A DNA stretch of 64,000 nucleotides. It comes from Glebionis coronaria (lineage: Eukaryota > Streptophyta > Magnoliopsida > Asterales > Asteraceae). The position numbers and the translations under genes were made by a program. The number at the start of each line of letters is the position of its first letter. The first letter of the stretch is position 1. The stretch lies in assembly GCA_025667525.1 (NCBI GenBank), contig CM046877.1, positions 618,154,580-618,218,579 on the forward strand, read 5' to 3'. The notes beneath the pieces were generated by a model, which worked only from the letters and a program-made list of their open reading frames with translations, made no database searches and was not told where the DNA came from. Shown in pieces: positions 35,991 to 49,501 of this stretch.

Positions 35991-37246
35991 ATCTTCCCCC
36001 ATGGGACGACGTGTAGAATTCCTTACAATATTTTTTCCTAACAAGTACATAATGATTAAGAACAAAAGCTTCCATGAAGCGTCCAATGATGATGTTGTCT
36101 TTTGAGGCCTTTGACTTCAAGTCTTCACTTTAAAACGACTCATCTTTTAAAGTAACTTGTAGTAGAAATACTGTAACGGCACGAGCTAAGTAATCCATAT
36201 ACTTCTGGTTAAGGAGAAGCTTCTGAATTAACTTCCCCCTAATTCATGCCACATAAACTTGATGTAGAAGCTTTTAAATAGCTTCCCCCTAAACCGTCAA
36301 TCCTCGTAAGCAACTTCAAAGCTTTCAATAAAGCTTAGAATGATTAAGCGCACATCGGAATCTAACAAGAAAATCCCATCATATAACATGATAACGTTGC
36401 TAAGATGGATTGAAAGCTTGGGGCACACCAAGTAGATCAACAACTTCTCTTCTCACGCTTGAAATAATTCTTCTGAATTTTTCTTCCCCCTGAGAGTTCA
36501 AGTTATGCATACTAGAAAGAATCAAGACATTTCTTCCCCCACATAGTTGAAGAAAATAAACCAATCCCAAGTATGAAGCTCAAATACTGAAGTAGACACT
36601 TTATCCCATTCATGAAGTTGACATCATAACACCAGAGTCAATTAAGTCCTGGAAATGCACATATCTTCTTCCGGAGATGCACTAGAGTCAATTAAGTCCC
36701 GGAAGTGCATATTTCTCCATATAGGATAATGATGATGAATAATTGCAACAACCAAACAATTAGACATCGAATCAGTAGTGTACCGTTTAGAGATTGATAA
36801 CGCCACGAGTTAAAACACTGATTTTCTCTGCGGTTATGACAAATGTCATCCCATAATGTCTTCAAATCAAAAGAAGGTATGAAGTTCATCACGTGTACTC
36901 GTTGTGCGTTCAGTGTGTCTTCTTCTTCCCCCTTGGTGGTTTCGAAACCCGGAACCATCAATAAATCGTACGCACATGTACCTGATAACTCGTGAGAATA
37001 ATAAATAAGCTGAATTATATATTTTGTGAGAATCAGCTGTTGATCAAAAATCTCTACTCATAAACTCTCCATGGCCATCTTTACAAACCCCTTTGTAGGC
37101 AATTTGAAGTGACCACTGATAAAATGAACCGGATACATCAAACGTGAAACTGAATAAGAATACTTCGATCTTGTGACTTAAGCTTGCACAATTGTTGAAT
37201 GAGGAACGGTGGAGAAATCTCTAAGTACCCAATGCATCACTGAAGA
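35991..37246 (-). other. 3' interior of the LARD-like element with repeated purine tracts
   Basis: On minus the tract agggggaag or gggggaag occurs at about 35,993, 36,232, 36,282, 36,483, 36,533 and 36,923. The copy touching the LTR is presumably the working one. A minus open frame at 36,961-36,692 has no recognisable family. The region is cut at 37,246 by the gypsy insertion. Confidence 0.7.
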
Positions 37247-40200
37247 TGTGACAATCCTTCAATTTATGATTGATATTTTATTCTCAATATTTAATTGAAA
37301 ATATTATTTTAATTTTATAATATGAACTCACTTATTTTTGGGAAGTAATTTGAATTTACGTCTTGAAGTAGCGTCGACTACGTCTAAACCGGAGGATTCT
37401 ACGTTACGTGCTTACGTTTACATACACCATTTTTGGTGACAGTCCGACATTTCAGAAAATAAATTTGTCCGTGAATATTATTTTGGAGTTTTAAATTTGT
37501 GTTGGTTCATAAACTCACAAATTTACGAGAAGAGATTAGGACTTACGATTTTATTTTAACGTCCTTTACGACTAAACCGGAAACCTTAGGATTACATATT
37601 TACGTTTTCGAACTCCGTTTTTGATGAGACAATTTTTATTAGATTCGTTTTGTGCCGTTGATTCATAATTTATAAAAACGTTTTTTGTAAAACGACCCGA
37701 GGGCACGCAAATCGAGAAAACTAGAATCGAGGAATACCCGTAAATTAGTGGGATGGGACAAACAAATTTATCCCACCCCACTACACATGGGGCGGCCAAA
37801 AACTCACCAACACATATGATGTGTCACAACTTTAGCAAGTTAACAACACTTGTCCCTTTTAGCTTACAATGTAAGATTACAACCTCTCAAAACTAGCAAC
37901 CTCAAACCATTTCCTCATTCACAACATGCAAATCCACTTAATCTCTCTCTCTTGGCTCTCAAATGTGCCGTCCCACTTATCCCCTTAAACCACCATTTTT
38001 GATCAAATTTAACCATAAACCTCATGTTATTTCTACATATGTTGAAGCCCTCTTGAAGCTCTCTTGAATGGTGGTGATTATAACATCCATGGAGGAGTCT
38101 CCATGGAGTATTAGGGCTGATTTTTCCACAAGGTGATCATGAAGATTGGTGGTCTTGAAGATGGTCTTGGCTATGCACAAGTTTCTCCATCAAAATCCAT
38201 GTTTTGATCATAACCTACATCATCATGATGGTATAAAGATTGTCCTCCTCATCTTCTTGTTATTTTGATTATGTAAACATGTATTTTATTTCCTATTGTA
38301 TATGTATATGATGATTATATGATGATAAAAATGTTATGTGGGGATTTGGTGTTGATAAACATGCTTGAAAAGGTGAAAAACTATAAGAAACAAGGCTAAA
38401 ATCTTGTTTAAATTTGTTGGCTGTATAAAACAGTAAAGAAACATGTCATGAACTGATAAAATGATGAAGTAGAATCCATTTTACAGTAAGCTATGGGTCT
38501 TGTACACATGTGAGAGTTGGCCATGCAATGGAATCATTGTAATGGGTGAGATATGATCAAAACAAGTTGGGTGTTCTAATCTGAATAAGCAGTTTTGTAG
38601 GGACTGTTAAGGCAAGATAAACTTAAAATGAGCAGTAGCTATAACTAAGTTAAATGTAGCACATAATATGAATAACATGTCACCCAAAAATGAGCTTCTA
38701 ATTCATTATAGAACTCTAGATATGGTAAAAATGGTGAACATGAAGATAAAAATCAGATTTTAAGAAATTAATGTTTATTATTATTATATAAGCACTCACA
38801 TTTTATTGTATAAAATATAAAATAAAAACCCACTAACTTATGGATTTTATTTATATAAATATATAAAAGGTTAAATAAGTGTATAAATTATAAAAATGGT
38901 AGTGGAATAATACTTATAAGTAATAGAAACTATAAACTTGATTTTTACGACTTTTTCGGCTATTACCGTAAAATTAACGTTTTTCGCCAAATAAAACTTA
39001 GACGATCAAACCCGTCTAATGTAAAGTTTTTAAAACTCATATACTGATATATAAGTAACTAATACAAGTAAAAACCGATAAAACACGAACTATAGGACAT
39101 ACGGACATTAACGAGCTAACTAAGCATATTGGACTAATAATTGGACTAAATAAGTTAACCACTTATAAAAAGAACTTATTGGGCTTTACCCATTTGGGCC
39201 CAACATGGAAAGTATATATACTGATAATATAGGTATAAAATGGATTAAAACAAGTTAAAGAACTTATACTAAGCTTATTGGACTTAAAATAGGTAAATAG
39301 GTAAAACTAGTAAACTAGTAAAAAGTTACCAAAACGTAAACACTAAAATGAGTAAACGAGAATATGTAAACCCACTTGATCATCATATATATATAATCAT
39401 CATATGTATACATAATTGTTATTTTTATAAAGTCATTGGACATGAGTCTAAGACGAGTATTATTTGTCTAGGTTTCCGTGATTGAAGCACGTACCGTACA
39501 TCCAAATCGCCGATAATCGTCTTCCCACATCAACGTGAGTTCATAGCCTCGCACTCTTTTAAATGTTTTTATGAAATGTTTTATAAACCCGCGAGGGAGA
39601 TAACATGTTAGTTTTTATAAAATAGGACACCATTTGTCCCGATTGTTTGTTTATTGATTTGGACCCGAATGATTGAATGACCCGATTGTATGACCCGATA
39701 AATGATTAAAGGACCCGATAGATGAAATAAAATGGATTATTAAAGTTAGGTTATATCACTAAAAGTCCCATTAGCATGAATTGTGAACTACCGGGATTTG
39801 GTAGACGCTTGTGCATATAATAGTACTATTTGGGGACGATCACCCCAGTTCGCGCCTTGACGGTTGATCCCCGTCGTGCCACATTGATTGGTAAGCGAAT
39901 TTATGTATGAGAAGATTTCCTTAGCGTGACCTTTGTGACGACACGCTACTTTAGATGGGCAAATTGAGTATCGGGTTAGCTACCCGTTGTTGGTTTAGTA
40001 AGGTAACAATGTCATGCGGCTTATAATAATCCAAAACTAACGAAATAATACTAGACGCTCCGAATTACGATGTATTGCCTGACTAGCAATACAGGGTCAT
40101 ACTATTGATATTATGTTCGTGTTTTGGTTTTCATAACCATATTCATATAACGGTTTTTATTTTCATACAACGTCATAAGACGTATTGTATGATGTTTTTA

Positions 40201-40687
40201 CGACATTGGCTCGTATAATGATTTTTAAGACAAATGCCTATATTATGATTTTCGATAAGGATTTGTATAAAATGACTTTGGCTATTTTATGGCCTATTAA
40301 AATGATTTGTACAAAATGATTTTTAGTAATAATTTTATACTGATATTATATTGATGGATTTTATTAAACTCTATGAATTCACTCGGCGTTATCGCTGACC
40401 TTTTCTTTCAACATGTTTTATCTCAGGTACTTGAAGGTAATTCTCAGGAAGACGACAAGAATTCATGGCCCGCACTTAAACAATATTTTCCATTCAAATA
40501 CTTTGTAAAACTTTGTATGAAATATAATGACTTGGGACCGATGTAACTTTGATATTTATGAATGGAAATGCTTTATTATTAAAACGACGCGACTTTTAAG
40601 CGTTGTCTATGATGTGAGTAATGTGCTATCCCGTAACACCAACTAGTCTTCCGCTGTACTGAGTTGTATAAATTTGGGGGTGTTACA
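37247..40687 (+). repeat. 5' LTR of the gypsy element
   Basis: 3,441 bp, ending gggggtgttaca. A minus open frame (37,799-37,572) is present in both LTRs; it is shared LTR sequence, not evidence of a gene. Confidence 0.95.
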
Positions 40688-40690
40688 GTT

Positions 40691-40702
40691 TGGTACCAGA
40701 GC
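40691..40702 (+). promoter_or_regulatory. Primer binding site of the gypsy element
   Basis: tggtaccagagc differs by one base from the initiator-Met primer site tggtatcagagc and lies three bases after the LTR. Confidence 0.85.
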
Positions 40703-40886
40703 TCTCGTTATAGAGAACGAAATATTTTTAAAACCAAGGTTTTGAATAAAACATTTCAAAATCTTTTAACTATAAACATTTTTCTAAAATGTCTAAAAAT
40801 CTTTTGACTATAACGGTGCCGAAGAATTCCCGAGTTACCGACAAGGCCAGACCGAGAAGTGTTATTTTAATATATATATAACTTGG

Positions 40887-40888
<2 letters not shown>

Positions 40889-40981
<93 letters not shown>
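40889..40981. repeat. (AT)n microsatellite, about 46 units
   Basis: Uninterrupted ta/at alternation of about 93 bp in the leader of the gypsy element. Length may be polymorphic or affected by assembly. Confidence 0.95.
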
Positions 40982-40985
<4 letters not shown>

Positions 40986-41249
40986 TAATTTTATTACATG
41001 ATTGTTTGATGATTATTTTGATATTTATACGAGGTATTTATACGGCGTAGATTGTCACAAGGAACCCTAAATCCCCTAGTAAATTAATCGAAGCTATTCT
41101 CGTAGGAATTCTAGCTATCCTAGATCTAAACCAAGTTGTGGATATTTATAATCCCAACAAAATGGTTGATATTCGTAGAAATGTTGATATTAGTTGATTG
41201 AGATATTAAAGAAGAATTGGCGAGATTAAATATGATATCGATGTCATGA

Positions 41250-41870
41250 CGATCTTTCCTTATAGAGTGGAGTTTGACAAAACGTTACCACCTAGAAAGA
41301 TGACATCTGATTCGTTGTCATCCAATTCTTAAAATGAAATCGAAAGGGTGAATGTTGCACTTGAGGCTGTCATTGGAACCATTACCCAAAAGCCTCATGC
41401 CACTAGTACCTTTCCGAGAAGTCTAGTTGAATGTGTGAGTCATTTCATACTAGTGACTCATTTGATAATTATTGTTGTAAGAGTTATAGGATTGGAAATT
41501 AAGTGTCGATCATATCGAGCTTTTATTGCCCTATTAAGGTGTAAGAATAAGATTGAAAGTATTGGAATATGAGGTAGGATATCGAATTGAGTATAAGTTG
41601 ATTGAAACTTGAATAAAGTGAAACTTAACCTGTATGGAATATGAGAATTAAGTCCTGTGATTGAATTATAAGGTTTTAAATGATTATTAGTTTGTGTTAA
41701 GGGTTGTTCCTAGGCCATTGTCCACTGACGAGGATGCCCAGTGTCCAAGAAATAAATTGAAGAAATCTTCTTCTGAATTGAGACCGATGGATCTTTCGGG
41801 ACATGTGGAACACCTAATGACTCTTGTAGATTAGTATTCATTGTGGTATCTTTTGAAAATAATCCCTAAC
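41250..41870 (+). pseudogene. Gypsy gag remnant
   Basis: The word LPPRKM near 41,290 resembles the start of chromovirus gag (PPRR-type). The following sequence has many stops. The call is mostly by position between primer site and reverse transcriptase. Confidence 0.4.
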
Positions 41871-43599
41871 TTAACTGAGACATCAGTTGGTAGGATGAGT
41901 TCTAAGAATTGTATGACACAGTGACACATAAAGTGTTACGGTACAATTTGACTTGTTTGTGATTAATGAAAAGACTACCTTTGATTGCTAAATTCTACAT
42001 GTATCGATGTTATCTATCTTTTATTGCTTCATCCTAATGTTCACATTAGTGATGCGACCATTGAACAAGTACTCATGTCGATTTGAGTTGCGTTGTGGAT
42101 TATTCTTTTTGAGTGCCATCGAGATCATGAACCTCATGATTATTTGGCTAAAGCTCATTTCCTATCATATTGTAGTTAGTTCTTGGTGAACAAGCTTTTC
42201 ATCACTCTTTTGCAGATCACACATTGTTTTTATAAAGTTAAAACGGTATCCTTTGAGAAAATTTAATTTTCATCACTATAAGGATTATTCAAAGTGAGAT
42301 TTATAAATGATCGTTATCGAAATGAAGTTGTTTATGAAAAATCTTGGAAAACTTAATTGTTTTCATAGCAAAGAAAATCTTTGTAAACTTATTTCTGATT
42401 CTTATTTAAGAATTAAGCATGAAAATGTTTTTATTATAAACATAAAGATAAAATTTTGACGAACTGAGTATTGCATCGTTAATCTTGAAATTGTATATAG
42501 TTGCGCGCCTACATACAATTTGGAATGGACCATGCAAGACTGATTAGTAGTCACTATAAAACTAATGAATAAACAATAAATTTTCTTTGAGGATTGTGAA
42601 AGATTAAAATTTATGAGATCTGCAAGAAGTGAAAAATAAGGACATAGTGTTAGGGACACCTACATATGTGCCTGTAGCATCTATTCTTCTGAGTTGAATT
42701 TACTCATCTGTGGAAATTGTCTTATTTGAAAATTGACAATTCTTTCTTGTCCAATTCTCTCGTAGTGAGATTCTTAGGAAAAGTATTTGATTACCAAGTG
42801 TTGATACCCGACTGGATGTATCGACGTTCCTATCATTTTTTATGATTTGATTTCATTTGAATGACCTGGGTAACGATCCGAGGAGCTTTCGAATGCGTAC
42901 TCAAATTATGAAAACATGGGATATATTCATATTCGTTAAATGTTTTCGTCTGTATCTGATTTGAAATTCTCTCGCATAGATTATGCGTTAACCTTACTCT
43001 TTAATTGTAGTTGTGACTCCATATATCCTTGAATTTGTGAAGGATTGTGAGTTATTATTAGTCTTTTGAGAAGTTCACATCTTATCGATGGCAATGCAAC
43101 TGGAAGGTTGATAGTGCCCATAGAATGGATTGATTGATTATGACATGACGACATTGTCTTAATTGATGGGAACTCGAGTAGAATTCCCCTAAATCATAAG
43201 ATGTTGATTATCAAAAGTGAACCAAATAATTCCTGATGGATGACCATATCCTGCATTTAGACTTGAAATTATACCGTGAATGGTTGTGAATTAGTTATAG
43301 ATAGTGTAATCTAGAAGAACCTAAAATGAATGTATTAAAAGATATTTCTGTTATCTGAAACTTTAGCAAGTATTTGTTGGTAAATTACCTAGACTTTCGC
43401 CATTAAGACAAGTTGAAATTGGTATTGATTATATTTCCGGTGCTGCACTTGTGGCTTGTGCACTGTACGTCAGCACCATCTGAATTTAAGGAATTACCGT
43501 ACAACTGAGAGAGTTGTCGGAGAAAGATTTTATTATACCAAGCCTGTCATCATGAAGAGCTATGGTGTTATCATTCCTTATATTTATAGATTACTGTGA

Positions 43600-43930
43600 A
43601 CTGAGTAAATTGACAATCAAAAACGATATCCATAACTCGAAATGGAAGATTTGTTCGATCATTTACATGGTTTTTAATCCTCAGCATGGTTATCATCAAC
43701 TTCGCATATGCGAAAAGGATTATGTATTCCAATCACTACATCCGGTACTTGTAATGAACATTATGAGTTTCACGTGATGTCGTTTGGATTAACTAATACA
43801 CATGTAACATTCATAAATTAGTGAATCACGTGTGTAGGCTGTAATTTAATAAATTCATGCTCGTGATCATCAAGGACCATTTGTTTGTTTATAAGAATAA
43901 GAATGAGTTAATAATTATTTATAGATTGCC
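43600..43930 (+). pseudogene. Gypsy reverse transcriptase remnant
   Basis: In one frame, with a stop and frame changes, the order is a YHQLRICEKDYVF-like motif (43,690-43,730), then HYEFHVMSFGLTN (about 43,760-43,800), then a motif IIKDHLFVYKNKN (about 43,870-43,910). These are the Ty3/gypsy reverse transcriptase blocks. The catalytic Asp pair of the third block is changed (one Asp replaced by Lys, and His after the other), so the enzyme would be dead even without the stops. Confidence 0.8.
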
Positions 43931-44929
43931 CTGAATTGGCCGAACAATGAAAACCTATACCTTGAATAGTTGATATGTGATTTAAGACTTAAACCTTTAC
44001 GTTATTTGACTATGTGATTAATAGATATTGAAATCTATATTGACTTTTCAAAGATTAGAGCCATTAAGGCTTAGGGTTATAACAAAAAGAAAATGGAAAT
44101 ATGTTTTGACAAATGTTTTAACAAAGAACTTTTGAGGGATCATTCCCTTATAACCAAAACATTTAACTAAACTCCTGTTTAGGGGTAAATGTTTTTGCAT
44201 ACCTTAAGACAACCTAAGAAGGATTGAGGAAACCCATTTAAACCATAACTTGAAATTTGAAACGATAATTTTACTTTTCAACTAAGAAAATTTTGACCAA
44301 AGTATAAACCAAGATTTTTCGAACATTTACGGATCTTACTAATTATTTTAATTATTTTCGATAAATCAACAAAAATCTTGTTAATTAAATTCAAATTTAT
44401 TTTGAACATTTTACATAATTGGTCGAACAAAGAAATTTAAAATCTTTACGTTTACGTTTCATAAAAATTGAATATTTAATTAGTTGTAATAACTACTGAC
44501 GCTTTAAAACGTCAGATTAAGCAAAACTGATAAAAATGATAGTTGAGACGAAACTGAAACTTAGAAAATATGAAGAAAAATGAACGTAATTACTGACACA
44601 TTATGTATAAGAGGATTAAGAACTAATTAGGACATGTTCCTTAATAATGATTGTGCGAAATAAATTGCCGAACAATTTAAAAATAGTCGATGATTGTAAG
44701 AAGAGATAATATAGATAATAGAAAGGGGTTCGCGGCAAATGTGAACCATTAAAAATTGAGAAGCCGATGGCGTTAAAATGTATAAAAGACCACTTGTGAT
44801 TGTTTAAATATGGAGATTGTGAGATATAGTATGTTGGAATTTGTAAGTATAAGTATTCTATTTATGTCATTTTATGACTAAGAGTATCTTTGTCTGAAGA
44901 AGTTGTACTAATGACAAATTATGAAGGCA

Positions 44930-45240
44930 GACATCGCCTCATACATTAGTAAACGTCTAGCTATTGCAAAGGTCATCATCTGAATTTGATTCGATTTGGG
45001 TCATCGTCGACAGACTGACCAAATCTGCTAATATCATTCCCGTTAATGATAAATGCAAAAGAGTTATGTAAACATAGTGTGCCTGTATCGAACATCTTTA
45101 TCAAGATCCTCGCTTCGCATCAAATTTCTAGAGATTTGCTCAGAAGTCGTTGGGAACGAACCTTGATGAGAGTACTGTTTACCACCCCAAATCGAAGGGA
45201 CAAGGTAAAGTAACAATACAAAACACTAGAAGTCTTGTTT
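44930..45240 (+). pseudogene. Gypsy integrase core remnant
   Basis: WVIVDRLTKSAN at 44,997-45,032, DPRFASNF at about 45,105-45,128 and YHPKSKGQ at about 45,180-45,204 mark the integrase core, broken by several stops. These blocks are typical of chromovirus-type gypsy integrases. Confidence 0.85.
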
Positions 45241-45399
45241 TATGTTTGAATGATTGACCTTTGGTAATAGACCATATAATCATTTTCCTTTGGAGAGATT
45301 ATCATTGATAATTATCATATTAGGATCGAGATCTAATCTTGTTAGGATCTATATTAGAGCATCTGTAAGCAAGAGTTGAGATGAAGACACCCGACATAC

Positions 45400-46010
45400 A
45401 CCCACTGTGAGTTGGACATGTCTTTTAGGTTTAAGGTTTCCTATGATGGCGAACCTAACCTTGCAAAATACCCGACCCGCGAGATCTGAAATGATTGTTG
45501 AAATTAGGATCTGATTATTGACTGCCGGTAGTGGGCAAGAGGTTATGTGAATATGAAATGTAGATCTTGAAGTGCCAAATGGGTAGCGAAGTTATGCCAC
45601 AATTTTTAACCTTGGAAAAATGAATTCATGATCTGACAAATCATGGGATATAAGTCCCCGTTGTATGGGACCATTGAGAAGATGTAAAAGTTGGGATTGA
45701 AAGGCATATAAGCTGGATCTACCCTAGGACTTCAAGAACTGCGTGAATTATGTTTCGTAAATCGAACTTGATGGAATATCTATCAAGTGAAAATCTGATT
45801 GTTCTTAGTAAAGCTTAGATCGGCGAAAAGTTGCATTCATCAGAAACCCGTGAACATCATGGATAGAGAAAGTAAGTCAACATTTAGCCTGATCTTATTC
45901 CCGTAGTTATGTTTGATGAAACTCGCGTATTATAATGGACTACACTTGTGAGAAAAGACCGAATGTGGAGGAAATACCCACATGGCTTTAACTCTATAAG
46001 AAGCGAGTAG
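45400..46010 (+). pseudogene. Gypsy integrase C-terminal/chromodomain-region remnant
   Basis: Downstream of the core the order and spacing to the purine tract fit the C-terminal extension of chromoviruses. Sequence is too decayed to name individual residues with confidence. Confidence 0.35.
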
Positions 46011-46045
46011 TAAGGTAAGATGATCTTTGAGGACAAAGATCCTGT

Positions 46046-46057
46046 TTAGGGGTAAAT
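46046..46057 (+). promoter_or_regulatory. Polypurine tract of the gypsy element
   Basis: taggggtaaa lies just before the LTR start tgtgac. It is shorter and less pure than usual. Confidence 0.6.
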
Positions 46058-46059
46058 GC

Positions 46060-49000
46060 TGTGACAATCCGTCAATTTATGATTGATATTTTATTCTCAA
46101 TATTTAATTGAAAATATTATTTTAATTTTATAATATGAACTCACTTATTTTTGGGAAGTAATTTGAATTTACGTCTTGAAGTAGCGTCGACTACGTCTAA
46201 ACCGGAGGATTCTACGTTACGTGCTTACGTTTACATACACCGTTTTTGGTGACAGTCCGACATTTCAGAAAATAAATTTGTCCGTGAATATTATTTTCGA
46301 GTTTTAAATTTGTGTTGGTTCATAAACTCACAAATTTACGAGAAGAGATTAGGACTTACAATTTTATTTTAACGTCCTTTACGACTAAACCGAAAACCTT
46401 AGGATTACATATTTACGTTTTCGAACTCCGTTTTTGATGAGACAATTTTTATTAGATTCGTTTTGTGCCGTTGATTCATAATTTATAAAAACATTTTTCG
46501 TAAAACGACCCGAGGGCACGCAAATCGAGAAAACTAGAATCGAGGAATACCCGTAAATTAGTGGGATGGGACAAACAAATTTATCCCACCCCACTACACA
46601 TGGGGCGGCCAAGAACTCACCAACACATATGATGTGTCACAACTTTAGCAAGTTAACAACACTTGTCCTTTTTTGCTTACAATGTAAGCTTACAACCTCT
46701 CAAAACTAGCAACCTCAAACCATTTCCTCATTCACAACATGCAAATCCACTTAATCTCTCTCTCTTGGCTCTCAAATGTGCCGTCCCACTTATCCCCTTA
46801 AACCACCATTTTTGATCAAATTTAACCATAAACCTCATGTTATTTCTACATATGTTGAAGCCCTCTTGAAGCTCTCTTGAATGGTGGTGATTATAACATC
46901 CATGGAGAAGTTTCCATGGAGTATTAGGGCTGATTTTTCCACAAGGTGATCATGAAGATTGGTGGACTTGAAGATGGTCTTGGCTATGCACAAGTTTCTC
47001 CATCAAAATCCATGTTTTGATCACAACCTACATCATCATGGTGGTATAAAGATTGTCCTCCTCATCTTCTTGTTATTTTGATTATGTAAACATGTATTTT
47101 ATTTCCTATTGTATATGTATATGATGATTATATGATGATAAAAATGTTATGTGGGGATTTGGTGTTGATAAACATGCTTGAAAAGGTGAAAAACTATAAG
47201 AAATAAGGCTAAAATCTTGTTTAAATTTGTTGGCTGTATAAAACAGTAAAGAAACATGTCATGAACTGATAAAATGATGAAGTAGAATCTATTTACAGTA
47301 AGCTATGGGTCTTGTACACATGTGAGAGTTGGCCATGCAATGGAATCATTGTAATGGGTGAGATATGATCAAAACAAGTTGGGTGTTCTAATCTGAATAA
47401 ACAGTTTTGTAGGGACTGTTAAGGCAAGATAAACTTAAAATGAGCAGTAGCTATAACTAAGTTAAATGTAGCACATAATATGAATAACATGTCACCCAAA
47501 AATGAGCTTCTAATTCATTATATAACTCTAGATATGGTAAAAATGGTGAACATGAAGATAAAAATCAGATTTTAAGAAATTAATGTTTATTATTATTATA
47601 TAAGCATTCACATTTTATTGTATAAAATGTAAAATAAAAACCCACTAACTTATGGATTTTATTTATATAAATATATAAAAGGTTAAATAAGTGTATAAAT
47701 TATAAAAATGGTAGTGGAATAATACTTATAAGTAATAGAAACTATAAACTTGATTTTTACGACTTTTTCGGCTATTACCGTAAAATTAACGTTTTTCGCC
47801 AAATAAAACTTAGACGATCAAACCCATCTAATGTAAAGTTTTTAAAACTCATATACTGATATATAAGTAACTAATACAAGTAAAAACCGATAAAACCCGA
47901 ACTATAGGACATACGGACATTAACGAGCTAACTAAGCATATTGGACTAATAATTGGACTAAATAAGTTAACCACTTATAAAAAGAACTTATTGGGATTAA
48001 CCCATTTGGGCCCAACATGGAAAGTATATATACTGATAATATAGGTATAAAATGGATTAAAACAAGTTAAAGAACTTATACTAAGCTTATTAGACTTAAA
48101 ATAGGTAAATAGGTAAAACTAGCAAACTAGTAAAAAGTTACCAAAACGTAAACACTAAAATGAGTAAACGAGAATATGTAAACCCACTTGATCATCATAT
48201 ATATATATAATCATCATATGTATACATAATTGTTATTTTTATAAAGTCATTGGACATGAGTCTAAGACGAGTATTATTTGTCTAGGTTTCCGTGATTGAA
48301 GCACGTACCGTACATCCAAATCGCCGATAATCGTCTTCCCACATCAACGTGAGTTCATAGCCTCACACTCTTTTAAATGTTTTTATGAAATTTTTTATAA
48401 ACCCGCGAGGGAGATAACATGTTAGTTTTTATAAAATAGGACACCATTTGTCCCGATTGTTTGTTTATTGATTTGGACCCGAATGATTGAATGACCCGAT
48501 TGTATGACCCGATAAATGATTAAAGGACCCGATAGATGAAATAAAATGGATTATTAAAGTTAGGTTATGTCACTAAAAGTCCCATTAGCATGAATTGTGA
48601 ACTACCGGGATTTGGTAGACGCTTGTGCATATAATAGTACTATTTGGGGACGATCACCCCAGTTCGCGCCTTGACGGTTGATCCTCGTCGTGCCACATTG
48701 ATTGGTAAGCGAATTTATGTATGAGAAGATTTCCTTAGCGTGACCTTTGTGACGACACGCTACTTTAGATGGGCAAATTGAGTATCGGGTTAGCTACCCG
48801 TTGTTGGTTTAGTAAGGTAACAATGTCATGCGGCTTATAATAATCCAAAACTAACGAAATAATACTAGACGCTCCGAATTACGATGTATTGCCTGACTAG
48901 CAATACAGGGTCATACTATTGATATTATGTTCGTGTTTTGGTTTTCATAACCGTATTCATATAACGGTTTTTATTTTCATACAACGTCATAAGACGTATT

Positions 49001-49501
49001 GTATGATGTTTTTACGACATTGGCTCGTATAATGATTTTTAAGGCAAATGCCTATATTATGATTTTCGATAAGGATTTGTATAAAATGACTTTGGCTATT
49101 TTATGGCCTATTAAAATGATTTGTACAAAATGATTTTTAGTAATAATTTTATACTGATATTATATTGATGGATTTTATTAAACTCTATGAATTCACTCGA
49201 CGTTATCGCTGACCTTTTCTTTCAACATGTTCTATCTCAGGTACTTGAAGGTAATTCTCGGGAAGACGACAAGAATTCATGGCCCGCACTTAAACAATAT
49301 TTTCCATTCAAATACTTTGTAAAACTTTGTATGAAATATAATGACTTGGGACCGATGTAACTTTGATATTTATGAATGGAAATGCTTTATTATTAAAACG
49401 ACGCGACTTTTAAGCGTTGTCTATGATGTGAGTAATGTGCTATCCCGTAACACCAACTAGTCTTTCGCTGTACTGAGTTGTATAAATTTGGGGGTGTTAT
49501 A
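46060..49501 (+). repeat. 3' LTR of the gypsy element
   Basis: 3,442 bp, nearly identical to the left copy. Its last three bases are ata instead of aca. Confidence 0.95.

Larger units (their letters stand above)
37247..49501 (+). mobile_element. Ty3/gypsy chromovirus-like (Tekay-type) LTR retrotransposon
   Basis: LTRs of 3,441 bp (37,247-40,687) and 3,442 bp (46,060-49,501) start tgtgacaatcc. The left copy ends tgttaca and the right tgttata. Target duplication gaaga lies at 37,242-37,246 and 49,502-49,506. A primer site follows the left LTR and a purine tract precedes the right one. The 5.4-kb interior carries strongly decayed gag, reverse transcriptase and integrase in gypsy order. The LTRs look very similar to each other, fitting a recent insertion into the LARD-like element. 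Confidence 0.95.

Noticed and set aside
37572..37799. 75-codon minus frame, repeated at 46,385-46,612
   Set aside because: Identical because it lies in both LTRs of the gypsy element. No family similarity.
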